Assembly (NCBI GenBank): GCA_028583605.1
Contig: CM053332.1
Span: 14,000,442-14,064,441 of the forward strand
Origin: Dastarcus helophoroides
Taxonomy: Eukaryota; Arthropoda; Insecta; Coleoptera; Bothrideridae
Direction: 5' to 3'
DNA length: 64,000 nt
The position numbers and the translations under genes are program-made. The notes beneath the pieces are model-generated. The model saw nothing but the letters and a program-made list of their open reading frames with translations, was not told where the DNA came from and searched no databases. Shown here piece after piece: positions 12,200 through 24,900 of the stretch; the stretch's first letter is position 1, and each line of letters begins with the position of its first letter.

Positions 12200-12556
12200 G
12201 TTTATTTCTTTATTTCAGCGCTGATTCCTAATCTGATTACTATATGTTGTGATGCACGTCTTTTCCACGAAAGAAACCGTTCCCCGGACTATCTCCTCGA
12301 AGGTCACGGTTTCTTATCTCTTATCAGAGCTAATACAAATGCAGAGTCTTACCTTAAATTACTAATTATTGCACTAACCTGTTTGTCTCTAGTGTTGTTT
12401 TAATCACTACACTGTTCTTGTTTACACCTTTGGTTTACCATAATTTTCTGAAATAATCGCTCATTAATTCCCGTAGAATTTGGATTTATTAATGGAGCAT
12501 ATATTTAGCAGCTGCTTATGCACGCACCATCACATCATCTCGCCTAATTAAGCCTA

Positions 12557-13150
12557 ACTAAACTAAAAAATGTAAATATTAATAATATTGTTAGATTCTC
12601 TCAGAAATATTTAAGCTTGGCGGTTGATCTATTAGTAGAACAAGGTTGCGCATGAACAGGTTGAATAGTTGTATGACATTTAGCGCTTCGTACACGCAGT
12701 CGATGCGGAAGAACCACCCGTGAACGATTGGTTGTTCGATGCTCCTATTTGCCCTAATACGCCAAATTCAAACGATATATTAAGTTTCTAACAATATTAT
12801 TTACTTATTTTTCATTGTGTTTGTGTTTGTGTCATGTTTCAGGAAATGCTAAATAAAATTAATTAACATATTATTTACTTTTTGTTTTGCAGAGAGAAAT
12901 CAAAGCAATCGGGAGCCTTCTTCAAGTTACTTACCTATCCCATTAATACACCAGATTAGTTCTTCGATTAACTAGACAGTGCTAGGTCTTAAAATGAAGC
13001 CTGACCTTTTTACACCAAAGGTTTCAGCATTGGGCAACATGATAGTTACCCCTAGGGTAAGAAGGAGAGGGATAATTAAATTTAAAATAAAAAATGAGAA
13101 CATATTTAATTCAAATTAACTAAGAAATTACAATGCATTAATTCCAGCAA
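12557..13150. other. intergenic or TAF2 3' flank, nothing firm
   Basis: Unique sequence with no long frame. TTTTGTTTTGCAG at about 12880-12893 looks like a splice acceptor on the + strand, followed by a short non-coding stretch, so an exon of an unseen transcript is possible. On the minus strand an ATTAAA hexamer near 13103 lies about 55 bases past the TAF2 stop and could serve as its polyadenylation signal. Confidence 0.35.
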
Positions 13151-13159
13151 TAAGTAACA

Positions 13160-15983
13160 TTACAATGTTTCACTTCCAACAGAAGCAGGATTAGGACTTG
13201 GGGTTGAACTTACTGAACTTAACGTCTCTTCTTTAATCTTTAACTTATTAGGATCTTTTTCCTTTTTTTCTTTATTTCCATGTTTGTGTTCATGTTTGTG
13301 TTTGTGCTTGTGTTTATGTTTCTTCTTATCTTTCTTTTTCTTTTTTATCTGAAACAGTTAGTTTTATACAAAAACTATAAAATGATCCACAAAACTTTGA
13401 GCGGGAATGTTCCAAAATATGCCAAAAAATCTTCCCAAGTGACAACATTTTTATTATAAATGGCTTAAACGAGCTATTGCCAAAAGAAAAGAAACTTTTC
13501 CAACAAAATTATTTTCAGTTAGTATTCGATAACGCAGAAGTTTGCTTCCATTCTAAATATTAAATTTTATGATATTCTTTGTAATTTCTTTGAGAAGTAT
13601 TCATATTTGTGTGCAGTTTATTGGCTTTTTCTTCGCCAGGTCACTCCTTTCACAATCCTAAAATTCAGTACCTACTGCGGCAATCTATAACAGATTGCCA
13701 TTCCTTAATAGTAGGTACTGAATTTTAGGATTGTTAAAGGAGTGACCGGTGAAGAAAAAGTCAATAAAACTGCATACAGAAATTAAATTTTATATTACAC
13801 TTACCTTTCCTGCGTCACCTTTGTTATGTTTCACATCTTCCTTTTTAAACATACCAGGTTCAAAGCCCACTGGGCCACTTTGACCCATACCAGGTAAAGA
13901 TACAGAATTGTCAGAAAAATATTCTTGCTTCGGAACATCCTTTATTTCTTGAACTTGTAAATTCATAGGCTCCTCCTAAAAAACATTAGTTGTGATTATG
14001 TTGCCAAAGAAAATCTCCTCCTATCAGCCCTACTTATGTGATGGAAATTGGATTTTTTCAATTTAAATCCATACATGAAACAAATTAACCAATACGTTAG
14101 AGTACTATCCTAATAGTACACAAAAATGTCTGTTGAATAAGCCAAAAAAATCAAAACAATCAATTCCGACAACTTTATTTTCCTACCTACCTTAACTTTG
14201 TCATCACAAGCAATTATTTCAACATTCATCATTTCTACATTTTCTTCGATAATAATATCTGTTGGACTAGTTCTAGGCATGGGTGGTGTATTAACCTTAA
14301 CCTCATTGGTTGAAGTACTAGCTACTGGATATTTAGGAATTGCAGTCTTGATTTTCTTGGAATCCACCTTTTGGGGATTCATAATACCTTGTAATTCCAA
14401 TATAGGAAGACAAACAGGTCTTTTGCTACCATAAAGAACATAGTAGAGATCAACCAAATCACAACGAAGTCTCGTATCATGAGAGAACATCCCACTAGAA
14501 TTATATCACAGTAATTTAATGCACCTATATGTGGGAGAAATATACTTAATGTTAGTCCATATTCTTTCAACAAGTTCAGGAGTGTCAAGTCTTTCTCTAT
14601 GAGCTCTTCTAAATGGTGGATTATCAAGTAGAAGGCCCGCTAATTTATGCTGAAGTCCAGGATCAGGATCATTTTCGATTATATCAAGCAGATGATTGAG
14701 GTCCTCAGGTCTGCCATCAGCTTTCACAAAATCCACAAGGCATTCAAGGGCAGCCAGTCTAACATCTGGAACCATTTTACTTAAATAAGACAAGCTACAC
14801 AAATCCACTGATTCAGTAATTAAAATTAGAGAAAAAATTTTAAATCAAAATCGGAAAATGGCACAATTTTGAAAATTTCGAATTTTGAAAGTGGAAATTT
14901 TGCAATCGACAAAAAGTTTAAAAAATTTACATGTACCGTTTACACTAAATACTTTCCCTCCGCACATTTCTCTCAGATATAAAATCATATTATCCAGCTA
15001 TCCCAGAATTATTTACACAATTGAAATAAATTACTCGACACAAAATGTGCTATATCGCAGAGAGAAATGTACGGAATAAAGTGACTATTATAGAGGTACA
15101 GTTAGTTTTGGGAGTCGCAGAAAAATAACACTAACCTATAAAGTGACCGTAAGAAGCATAGCTTTTAAAAAGCGTAGGTCGACTAGGCAAATGTCCAAAT
15201 TTTTGTAATTTCCTTATCGCTTTTAAACAAGCCACTGACACAGTGTACTTGTAACTTGCCAGGGATTTTTCCAAATTAAGCAGTCTTGTCACCTCTTCCA
15301 AAATAGATTTGGTATCCGCGCTCAAACTTTCCGCCGTAATAGGAGCCCCATGTTGTATAACAGAAACAACCGGAGTAACAGTATTACCCAAAGCTTCCAC
15401 CAGCGCCGCTCTGTAATAATTATCCGAATAGCGATTTTTCGAGTTGTCGTTGTATTTGAACAGATCCAGCAAAAAGCGAATTACTTCAGGCGGGCATATA
15501 CCGTGTGTGTTCCTTAAACCAGGACATGGCCAACGGAATAGTTTTCTGGAGGAAGTAATGTTGAAAGTTGGTGAAACTGTTTTGTTTGATTATGTGGGGT
15601 GCAGCAAAAGAACCAAACAATTTACGAAAAATAGCCAACATGGCCTGGGGGTCCTGCCCAATTGGCAACCATGGCGTTCGCTACCTACAAATTTTTCAAC
15701 AATGTAAAATTTAAACATTTTCAAGTATATTACCTTTGTTAAGCAATGCGCAGCTCTGCACCGCACTTTATAAAAACACTGTTCATTTTCTATTGTATCT
15801 GTTAAAGCTAATCTTGTCGCCGGAGTTGGATATCTTTCAAGAGCTAATATTGCTTCCATTTGAGCGGTTATGTCCCGTTCGTGGCGTAACTGATATTGCC
15901 ATTGATAATCTGGTTGCTCTATTATGACGGAACGCAACAAAGTCATTTCAGGATCCAATCGAATCCATAACACTGGTGAATCA
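13160..15983 (-). CDS. TAF2: TAF2 exons 8-13 (HEAT-like region and Lys/His tail)
   Basis: Exon 8 (15734-15983): [18 protein letters not shown] to CLTK. Exon 9 (15136-15684): [57 protein letters not shown]. Exon 10 (14546-14764): [20 protein letters not shown]. Exon 11 (14191-14494): [20 protein letters not shown]. Exon 12 (13805-13975) is less conserved. Exon 13 (13160-13348) is the Lys/His-rich tail with stop at 13160-13162. Two one-base excesses, in doubled C/G letters at 15644-15645 and 15522-15523, shift the frame twice inside exon 9; removing one base at each would restore the family sequence. Confidence 0.95.
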
Positions 15984-18900
15984 CTAAAAATGGTTTATTT
16001 CAAGTCAACAGTCACACTAAACTTCGCAAGTAATTCTTGGCCAGCATTTATTCTTCTTTTGTAAAATTCAATCATAAAAAGTACAGAGTCACAAGTGTAG
16101 TTCAATGCCGGAAGGGGTATTAGCCCTCGGAGTAGTTGTTTCTTGTGGATCGGGCTTCAAATATTTAAATTTTTACCACAATAAATTATTGATGAAACGT
16201 CTATTCATGTCAAAAATTTTTTTATATTTTTTAAAATTTTTATTTTTAAGAATTTCTTCCTCATTGTTCCCTTTCCATGTTATGCACTGCTGACGAGCTC
16301 AAATGAGAGCGAAACATCGATGTCCAGTGCTACAACCTTTTTTATGTATTTTTATATTTTCATAATTTATCAAAAAAACAAAATTTTTTTTCATATCTAA
16401 TTTTGGTCTTCTATTTTTCATTTTTCCTATTCTATGTAAAATAAACTAACCTCTTATTTTGTCAACTGTCATGAGGTGACGTTTTAAATAAATTTAAATA
16501 TCACGTGGTCATATTTCAGAAACTGTTTTAGAATATTGTCAACAAACAATAAAAATTTAAATACTTCCAAATTGGGCCGAAGAAATGTTAAATAAAATTA
16601 AAAAACATAATGTTTCCGGTCAATAAGAGTTCACCATGAAGAATAAGATCTAAGAAATTACGGTATACAAAAAAAAAACTAAATTTTTAGATAATTTTCA
16701 AACTGTAACTTGAAGAAAAATTGTCATAGAGATAAAAGCAAATTAAAGCTCAAAGATTCTATTTTTTACCCCCTCAGTTGTAAATTGTTTCCATTATTTG
16801 TATAAATATACATTGTTTGTATCAAATTTTAAAAAAGTGTAGGAAAAAATCCAAGTTATTGGTAGCTTTTAAAAAGATCCATGAACTACAATATTTTTTT
16901 CCTGATAATCCCATCATAAAGCTCTTCTATATAATCTAATTCTCTCAAATTTAAATAGTTTTCAAGTCTTCTACAACAATTTTTCACAGAGTTATTATGG
17001 TTCAAAACTAAAAAGTAATCTTTGTCTTTGGTAATCAATAACTCGAAAAATAACCATCATACAAAAAAAAATAACAGTAAAGTTTTATAAACTACAAAGT
17101 ATTCTCTACAAAACGCGATTGTTGCCTTTTGAATAAAAAGAAAGTGTACCAAAAAGCTGTTTAAAAGAAAGAGGTAAAAAAATTACGTAATTAGGGTCAG
17201 TATCGGCTGCACGCTGGAAAATTTCAAGAACAAGAAACGAATTTCAATGAGGAATCGGAATTTCGAGAAAGAAGAGTCGAATTTTTATTAAGTCATTTCC
17301 ATATTTCCATTCCCAGTTCTGAAGAAAATTGAAATTTTAGAAAAAAAAAGTCGAACTCTTCAATAGTACGTCAATTTTTGAGAAAAAAGTCGAATTTTGG
17401 GAAAAAGTTTACATTTTGTAAAAAGACGAAGTTTGGAAATCAATTGCAATTTCAACAAGAAGCCCAAATTAAAAATTAAATTAAAAAAAGCTTTAAATTT
17501 CTCTAAAAACACCGAAATTTAAAAAATGATAAAATTTAAATAAATAAGTAAATATTTTATTTAATAAATAATCTAATACATTACCCATGAATTGAATTAT
17601 ATCAAACAATAATTTTACATGCTCATTGTCTACAAATTTCTAATTAAATAATTACTCTTAAAAAAACATTTTACATAACAATAAAATTAAAAAAATAAAG
17701 AAACGAACTGCGAAGAAAAACTCTAAATTTTCGGAAACAAAAGATAAAAGATTAAATTTTGAGAGAAAAATCGAAATGTTGGATTAAATGTTTAGCATTT
17801 TTTATGAAATTTCGATCTAATTTTGAAAAAAAAGGCAACATTTCGAGAAAAAGGCGAATTTTGTGGAAAAAAATGAAATTTCAAGAAACAGAAAATGTCA
17901 CAATTGAGGTAAAAATCTACATTTGCAGCAAAAGCCAATGTGAAGAAAATTAAAAACGTCATTCTAAAAAAAGTCAGAATTTTAGATAAAATGGGTTTTT
18001 CAATAGGAAGTCAAATTTCAAGAAAGAAGTTGAATTTTGGTGAAAAATCAAAATTAAAGACAAATTGTGAAAATAAATTGACATTTTGAGACAGAGCAAT
18101 TTAAAAAATACAAATTTAGAAAGGAAAATCTCTACATGTTAGAAAAATTCATGAGCAGGGGTAGTAATATTCACGATTTTAGACAAGAACTAATATTTAA
18201 TCAACCGAAAGCAGGATTAACACATTCGAGACTTTCAATACATTCAATGCCGAAAACAGACTGCCTTCTTATTCTAAATTAAAAGCAAGCGTAACCCTAA
18301 TTCATAAAATAATAAAAACTCTTGAGAAATTTTTATGACCGTCGCCGAGCGAGCAGCAGGTCTTTCTTTCATATATGTTGGCTATACATAATCTAAAAAA
18401 GGCAAAATTTGGAGTAAAAAGTAAAAATTTTGAGAAGTCTGATTTTTCAATTAAAGAGTCTAATTTTCAGAAGGAAGTCGTTTAAGATTAAAGTCGAATT
18501 TCGAAAAAATTACGAATTTCGGGAATAACTTGACATTTAAAAAAAAACACATTTTAAAAAGAGTCGAAATTTCGAGTAAAAAGTAAACATTTTGAGAGAA
18601 AATCTGATTTTCCAATGAGAGTCTAATTTTCAGAGAGAAGTAGTTTAAGATTAAGGTCGAATTTTGAAAGAATTACGGATTTCGGGAATAAATTGACATT
18701 TAGAAAAAAAACCATTTTAAAAAGAGTTGAATTTAGAAAAAAAACTAAATTTCCAGAAGACCGAACTTTAAAAGAACGAAATTATCTCAAAGTCAAATTT
18801 GAAGAAAATAAGTTGAATCCATAGAATTTCAAATTTAATATAGAAGCGGCATTCAATTTAACACAAGTGAAGCTAACATAAACTTGAGGCAGCATGAGAG

Positions 18901-21900
18901 TCGGAATGTTTACAAATAGATTTGTAACCCGTGATGCCAATTATATCAACTCTTTTGTCCTGCCTTTTATAAAGATTTGTTCTTTTTAGAATCAAGTGTA
19001 TCCTTTTGTTTATTTTTGAGCGACACATTTTTCAGATTATTAATTGAGTTATGCATTTTGAAAGTCATCATAAATTGAAATGTAAATACTTAAAATTATG
19101 GTTAAAATGTTTAGATAATCTCTAGATTTTGTAGTAAGCAACCAAGTTTGGCAACGTCGTTCATTAGTTTAGTCTTTGTTTACTTTAAAAGTTAGATAAA
19201 CTTTTGGTTTATTAGTTATTAATTTGAAGACAGAATGGTTAGACATTGCATTGTGTGTCGTAAAAGGCAAGTAGTTGGTGAAAATATCGCTCAAAGCGAC
19301 AAAATAACTTTTCATCGGTAAGTAACCTTAACAGCAAGCTCAAAAGATCAAATTTAAGAAATGAGTGGTTCTCAATCTTAGGACTTGGTAATAGATACAT
19401 TTCTGACAAAAGTGAAGTTTGTTCGGAGCATTTTCATCCTGAAGATATTGAAGACAAACCAAGTGGTAGAAGAGTTTTGAAAAAAGAAGTGGTTCCAAAA
19501 GTTTTCAGTAAAGATATTTTGTAAGTTTTTTTATTGAAATACATCTACATTATTATTACATAATTTTATACTTAGTTTTCAAATGAAAAAATCTTATGAC
19601 TTTATTCCGCGAAACCAATTGTTAAAATTCTATGAGTAATAGAATTAAGAATGTGTGATCGATTTTTTTATTTAGATATATTTTAATTAAGTTGTATTTA
19701 TATTTTTTTGTACTGACTTGCACAGCCCATCATATATTTTGATTAATAAATAAACCCTATAAAAATGTGCGTAATTTTTGTCCGGAGTACCGATAGAAGT
19801 GAAAACCAGACTAATATTAATAATTTTAGTTTGCAAATTGTAAAATTTTAATTTCTGATGCCATAAGTAGGTTGAAAATTCAAAAAATACCGTTATTCCT
19901 TAGTCTTGCGTTTTCATTTTTGTCGGCAATCCCGATGACTGCTTAAACTTTTTTAGACCTTCCATGTCTCAAGATAAAGAGAGCGTAGTTTTGAAAACAC
20001 CCGAAAGAGGTAATCCGCACACAAAAATATTTTCTGACTCTTCTAGTGACACATTCAAATTGAGTGGTTAAAATGAGTAAATTATAACTATTTTTTTAAT
20101 ATGTCTATATTTTATATTTCCTTTAAGGAGATATATGAAGAGCATAATATTCATGAAAGGAATAGTTTTACGGGTACACCTTCAACAGGATCTCCGCCTA
20201 GTAAAAAGTAATTAAATCATAATTTTTTTAATTATAGATTTAGAAAAACTGTTCCGGATATGGAACTTTCTACAAAAATGTAAGCTTCATGGACTTACAG
20301 CTGTTTTATGCTACTCGACTTATTGTAACAAATCTTGAGAAATGTTTTGCAATTTTTTTTATAATAACAGTTATTTTAAGAAATCATATAATTTTTCTGT
20401 TTTAACAGAAAATACAAAATTTGGTACACTGTATTGGTTAATTTGAAATGGCTTTTAAAGTAATTACTACTGATTTTACAAAATAAACATTTTTTTATTT
20501 AAACTAGATCTAAAGACATGTCTTCTAGATCGTCTTCAGTAACGGCTACAGCATCGGAGACTAAAGTGGTTTTGAGGCAATCAAAACCAAAGCAAAAGTA
20601 TGTTAATGCAAAATAAAGACATAATTAAAAACTATCTAAGTTCGTTTTTTTTAAGGAAAATCAGATATGCTGGTGGGTAAGTAGTGGGGATTTTTCATCA
20701 CCGACTAAAACTAAAACAGCAAAATTCAGAATTTTATTTATTCAAAACCAAAACCAAAGAAGAATAATAAGACATTTGCAACAGAAAAATCGGCGTCTCC
20801 ACCAAAGAGTTACTAATTTGAAATCATTGGTTCAGCTTCTTAAAAATAAATCTTTTTTGAATGATAATTCTGCTGCAATTGTTGAATCATCGGTTCCTGC
20901 AAGTGCTATTGCAATTTTTAATCGTTTTATTAAAAAAACAAAAGTTAAATATTCGCCGGAACTAAGGTATTCTGCTTTGACTCTCTGTTTTTACTCGCCA
21001 AAAGCTTATAATTTTGTAAGGAAGGTTTTCAATGATTCTTTGCCTCATCCAAGAACTATAGGAAAATGGTTACAAACAGTTAATGGTGCACCAGGATATA
21101 GTTCCGAAGCTTTAAAGGCTTCGACAGACCAAAGCAATTCAAATGAAGAAGGGAAAACTTCCGATTTGTAATTTAGTCGTAGACGAAATGTCAATCCGAT
21201 CGAAAGTTGAATGGACAGGCACTCGCTTTACAGGTTACATTGATATTGGCTCTAAATTAAAATCAGACACTATACCAACGGCAAAAGATGCATTGGTTTC
21301 AATGGTAGTTTGCCTGAATAAAAATTGGAAGAAGTAGGATACTTTTTGATCAATGGTTTAACTGGGGAAGAAAGAACGAAGGTCATTCTGAGAACTAGAA
21401 ATTGTCAATGATACGGGTATAATTATTTCGTCTTTGACATTTGATGGAGCACCTGTTGATTTCACAATGTCCAAGCATCTTGGAGCAAATTTTACCGATC
21501 CTAAAAATTTAATTACATATTTTAAACACCCTGTGAGAGAAGAGAAAGTTTTTATATTACTTGACACATGTCACATGATAAAATTAGTGAGGAACTGCTT
21601 TGGTTGTCAACGAGTACTGAAAGATGAAGATGGAACTTTAATTGACTGGAAATTCATTGAAAACCTAAATAATCTCCAAAAAAGTTCTGGATTACACGCG
21701 GCAACCAAACTAAGAACTCGACACCTTCAATATACTGGAGATAAAATAAAAGTAAAACTTGCTACACAACTTTTAAGCAAGAGTGTTGCAGATGCATTGA
21801 TGTTTTTGGCAAGAGATTTGAAGACTTCATTGGATGTGAAAATACCGCAAAATTTGTGTTAGCCTTTAATGATCTGTTTGATATTTTTAATAGAAGTAGA

Positions 21901-24900
21901 TTTGCAAAATATAGTTTTAAAAGACCTTTTTCTAATGCTTCAAAAATTGATTTCTCTTTGTTTTTTGATGAAATGACTTATTAATTTTAAACATTACTTG
22001 TGATGATGTCCCAATAATCAACACAAACTTAAAAACTGGTTTAGTGGGCTTTTTAATAAATAACTCAAGTTTAAAAGAAATATACAAAATTGTTATCAAA
22101 GAAAAACAACTTCTTAAGTATTTACTCACCTACAAATTATCGCGAGATCATTTGGAACTGTTTTTTGGTTCAATTAGGAGTAGAGGGGGCTTCAACAATA
22201 ACCCTACGCCAAGACAATTTGAAGTCGCTTTTAAAAGATTAATAATTAAGTCTCAAATATCTGCACCTGCTACAGGAAATGTAGTAAATTTTGATTCGAT
22301 GCAAATTTCATTTTGTAACAGTGGGAATATTACCAAAACAGACGATATTTTAGATATGGAAACAACAGGTGAGGACCTAGAACCTCAAAATTTTTTGGAC
22401 GTGTCACCTTGGTTGATGACTGATTATGTCCAGCACGCAGTAATTTACATAGCAGGGTTCATTGTTAAAGAAATTAAGAAATGTTTAACTTGTATTAAAT
22501 GTTTAGATGTGATTGAAAGCAGATCATTTTTTTCTCATTCTCATTTACAAGAAAAAAAATTCCACGCTAATGCATCCTTAACAAAAGCTTCACCTTTTGT
22601 TATAGAAATTTGTTTAGTTGCAGAAAAATGTTTCAGATCAATTAAATCTACCAGCCTATACTTAAAAAAAAGTTCCTACATAATTACCCACTGTATTTCA
22701 AAAACAATTTCTGATTTACCTCAAACTATTTACAACAATTTTAGGTGATCATTTTTTAGAAGATGAAATAATAGACGGACATGCTAATCTGCTAATAAAC
22801 TCATCTTGAAACGTTTTTTTAATTTGCGAATTTAACATGATTTAAAAAATGACTTTGACAAACAAAATATAAAGCGAATTAGAAGTTCACTAACCAAATT
22901 CATTTTGTTCAAACATCAGTAAAAACATTTTTCATGTAATTTTAATTATACGTTTTGTAAATATGTTAAAATTTTCTAAAAAAAAAGCTATTTAATAAAA
23001 TATACATAGCTTTTGAAAATGAATTGAATTTTTGTACCTTTACTGAAGTATTTTCAGTTACGCCACTGAAGAAATCGGAATGTTTTGATGGTCTCGCTTT
23101 TTATGCTAGCTTCACTTTTGTCGTACTGAATGCCGCTTCTATATTAAATTTGAAATTCTATGGTTGAATCTCAAGAATAAAATCGAACTTAGAAGACAAA
23201 TATTGAGAAAAAAAAGTCAAAATTTGGCAAAAAGGTTAAAGTTTGAGGAAAAAGACGAATTATGAGGAAAAAGTCCAAATTTGCAGAAGCATAAAAGATT
23301 AAATTTTGGCAAAAAAATCAAAATTTGAGTAGAAATATTTTTTCTTTAAATAAAATGTCGGCCTAATGTGAAAATAAAGTCGAAATTTGAAGAAAAACAC
23401 GAATTTTGAGGAAAAAAATGGAAATTTGGCGAAACAGTAAAATATCGAATTTTAACATAAACGTCAACATTTCCGAAAAAAGACAAACTCCAAGAAAAAT
23501 GAAAATTAAGAACTTCTAAAAGGTACACATTTGGAATAAACAGTTTGAAAAAAAATCGAATTTTGGAAATAAAGTCGAAATCTTGAGAAAATTATGACGG
23601 ACATTGAAAATTACAAATAAATTGGAAATAAGAAAGAGAAATAGATGGAAAAAAATTATTTTTTATTTTTGGATCCTTACTGACTCGTCTTGAATTACTT
23701 GGTCAAGCTAAAATAAATTTGGTGTAATAGAAAAAAAATGTAGGGGATTTTTCATTTTTTTTTTCTCGAAATACTGATTTTTTCTTCAAAGTATCGAGTT
23801 TACTCAATGAACTTTTATTATTCTCAAATACAAATTTGAACTTTCAAAATAAATGTCACAAAACCAAGATTATGAATGAAAAAATGAAAGAAAAAATTGA
23901 AATTTAAAAAATTCCATTCAAATTTCTAGTAAATGTAAAAATTTCGGATTCAAAGTTGAAACTTTGAAAAAAAATGAAAGCTTGGAATCTCATAATTTTA
24001 CTTAATTTCTAAAGACATAATACTTACTCCATTGCGCTAAGATCCATGTCCACCTCTTCTCCTGTACAAAGAGGAATTTTTTTCTTCTTATTTCGCCTAC
24101 TTTTTGAATGACAAGTAATATCAGCTTTGACGACAGTGTTTTCTATCTGCAACATATGTTTAAAAGTGCCGTCTAATTCCTGTAAGGTAACAAGAAGAGG
24201 TCCAACATATTTCCTGATGCCAATCTGCGTTATCGCATCCTGTCGTATTTCCAACTCTATTGTATTTCTGAAAGCATGTCGTGAAAGGATCAGCCAGAAA
24301 TTATTCGTATTATTTTATATGGAACACAGAAATTACCGTTTTCTATTAAAAACGGATGTCAGGTGAAATTTGGCAGTGTCCTCCGGTGCGAACCCACTGG
24401 TCGATAAAAACCGCCATATCTTTTCCAGTCACGGTATAAATCGCCTTAGTGAAAACATTTGTGCTTATAAGCATGTGTCCCCATAAGCCGCTGCCAATTT
24501 TTTGTTGGGCGGCGTTAGTTGCTAAGGAAAGTTGCTTGTTAAAAACTTGTAATAGCAATTCTTGACCAATTCGATGTTCCAACATTCGCATGACCAGCAT
24601 CGCTTTCTTATACAGGGTGTTAATATACATTGGGGACAAAGTGTGTAAATTTCTTATTGAAAAATAAAACTTTTCTTCAGTCTGTTTTGGATTATTTACT
24701 GGCGTACCAGCTCCAACGGGCAAAGGCGCTGGAGGTTGACTGGGATCTGAAATTATTAATCGAATTTGTTGTCACTACATTTAAGAGAACAGACCCAAAA
24801 TTATTCCTCCGAATTGTTCTTCGTACTTTACAACTTCTTGCAGGACGCTTTGTATTAGTCCCCTATACTCGTTATTTCCGAAACACTTCTTACAATAGAG

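Larger units (their letters stand above)
8413..12543 (-). mobile_element. full-length RTE-like non-LTR retrotransposon
   Basis: The 13-base sequence CTAATTAAGCCTA occurs at 8400-8412 and again at 12544-12556, exactly outside the element: a clear target-site duplication. On the minus strand the order is a 5' UTR of about 340 bases, ORF1 (coiled coil and RNA-binding), ORF2 (APE endonuclease, reverse transcriptase), a 3' UTR under 100 bases and a (TA)n tail. The very short 3' UTR and microsatellite tail are typical of RTE-type LINEs; clade assignment is an inference. ORF2 carries two nonsense codons and a frameshift, so this copy is inactive unless these are read errors. Confidence 0.9.
15984..24027 (-). 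other. TAF2: TAF2 intron 7, 8.0 kb, transposon-loaded
   Basis: Bounded by donor A|GTAAGTAT at 24027 and acceptor TTTTTAG at 15984. It carries, on the opposite strand, a hammerhead motif with a PLE-type tail (16284-16645), array DNA (17205-18811, 23171-24000) and a P-type transposon. The other TAF2 introns are 48-1,027 bases, so insertions explain the size. 16650-17200 holds nothing recognised. Confidence 0.85.

Noticed and set aside
14110..14627. Separate small genes suggested by overlapping frames in this stretch
   Set aside because: They resolve into TAF2 exons 10 and 11 with a 51-base intron once splice sites are placed.
24609..24625. ACACCCTGTATA word as a MITE end
   Set aside because: It lies inside TAF2 exon 6 and encodes conserved residues (NTLYKK); coincidence.
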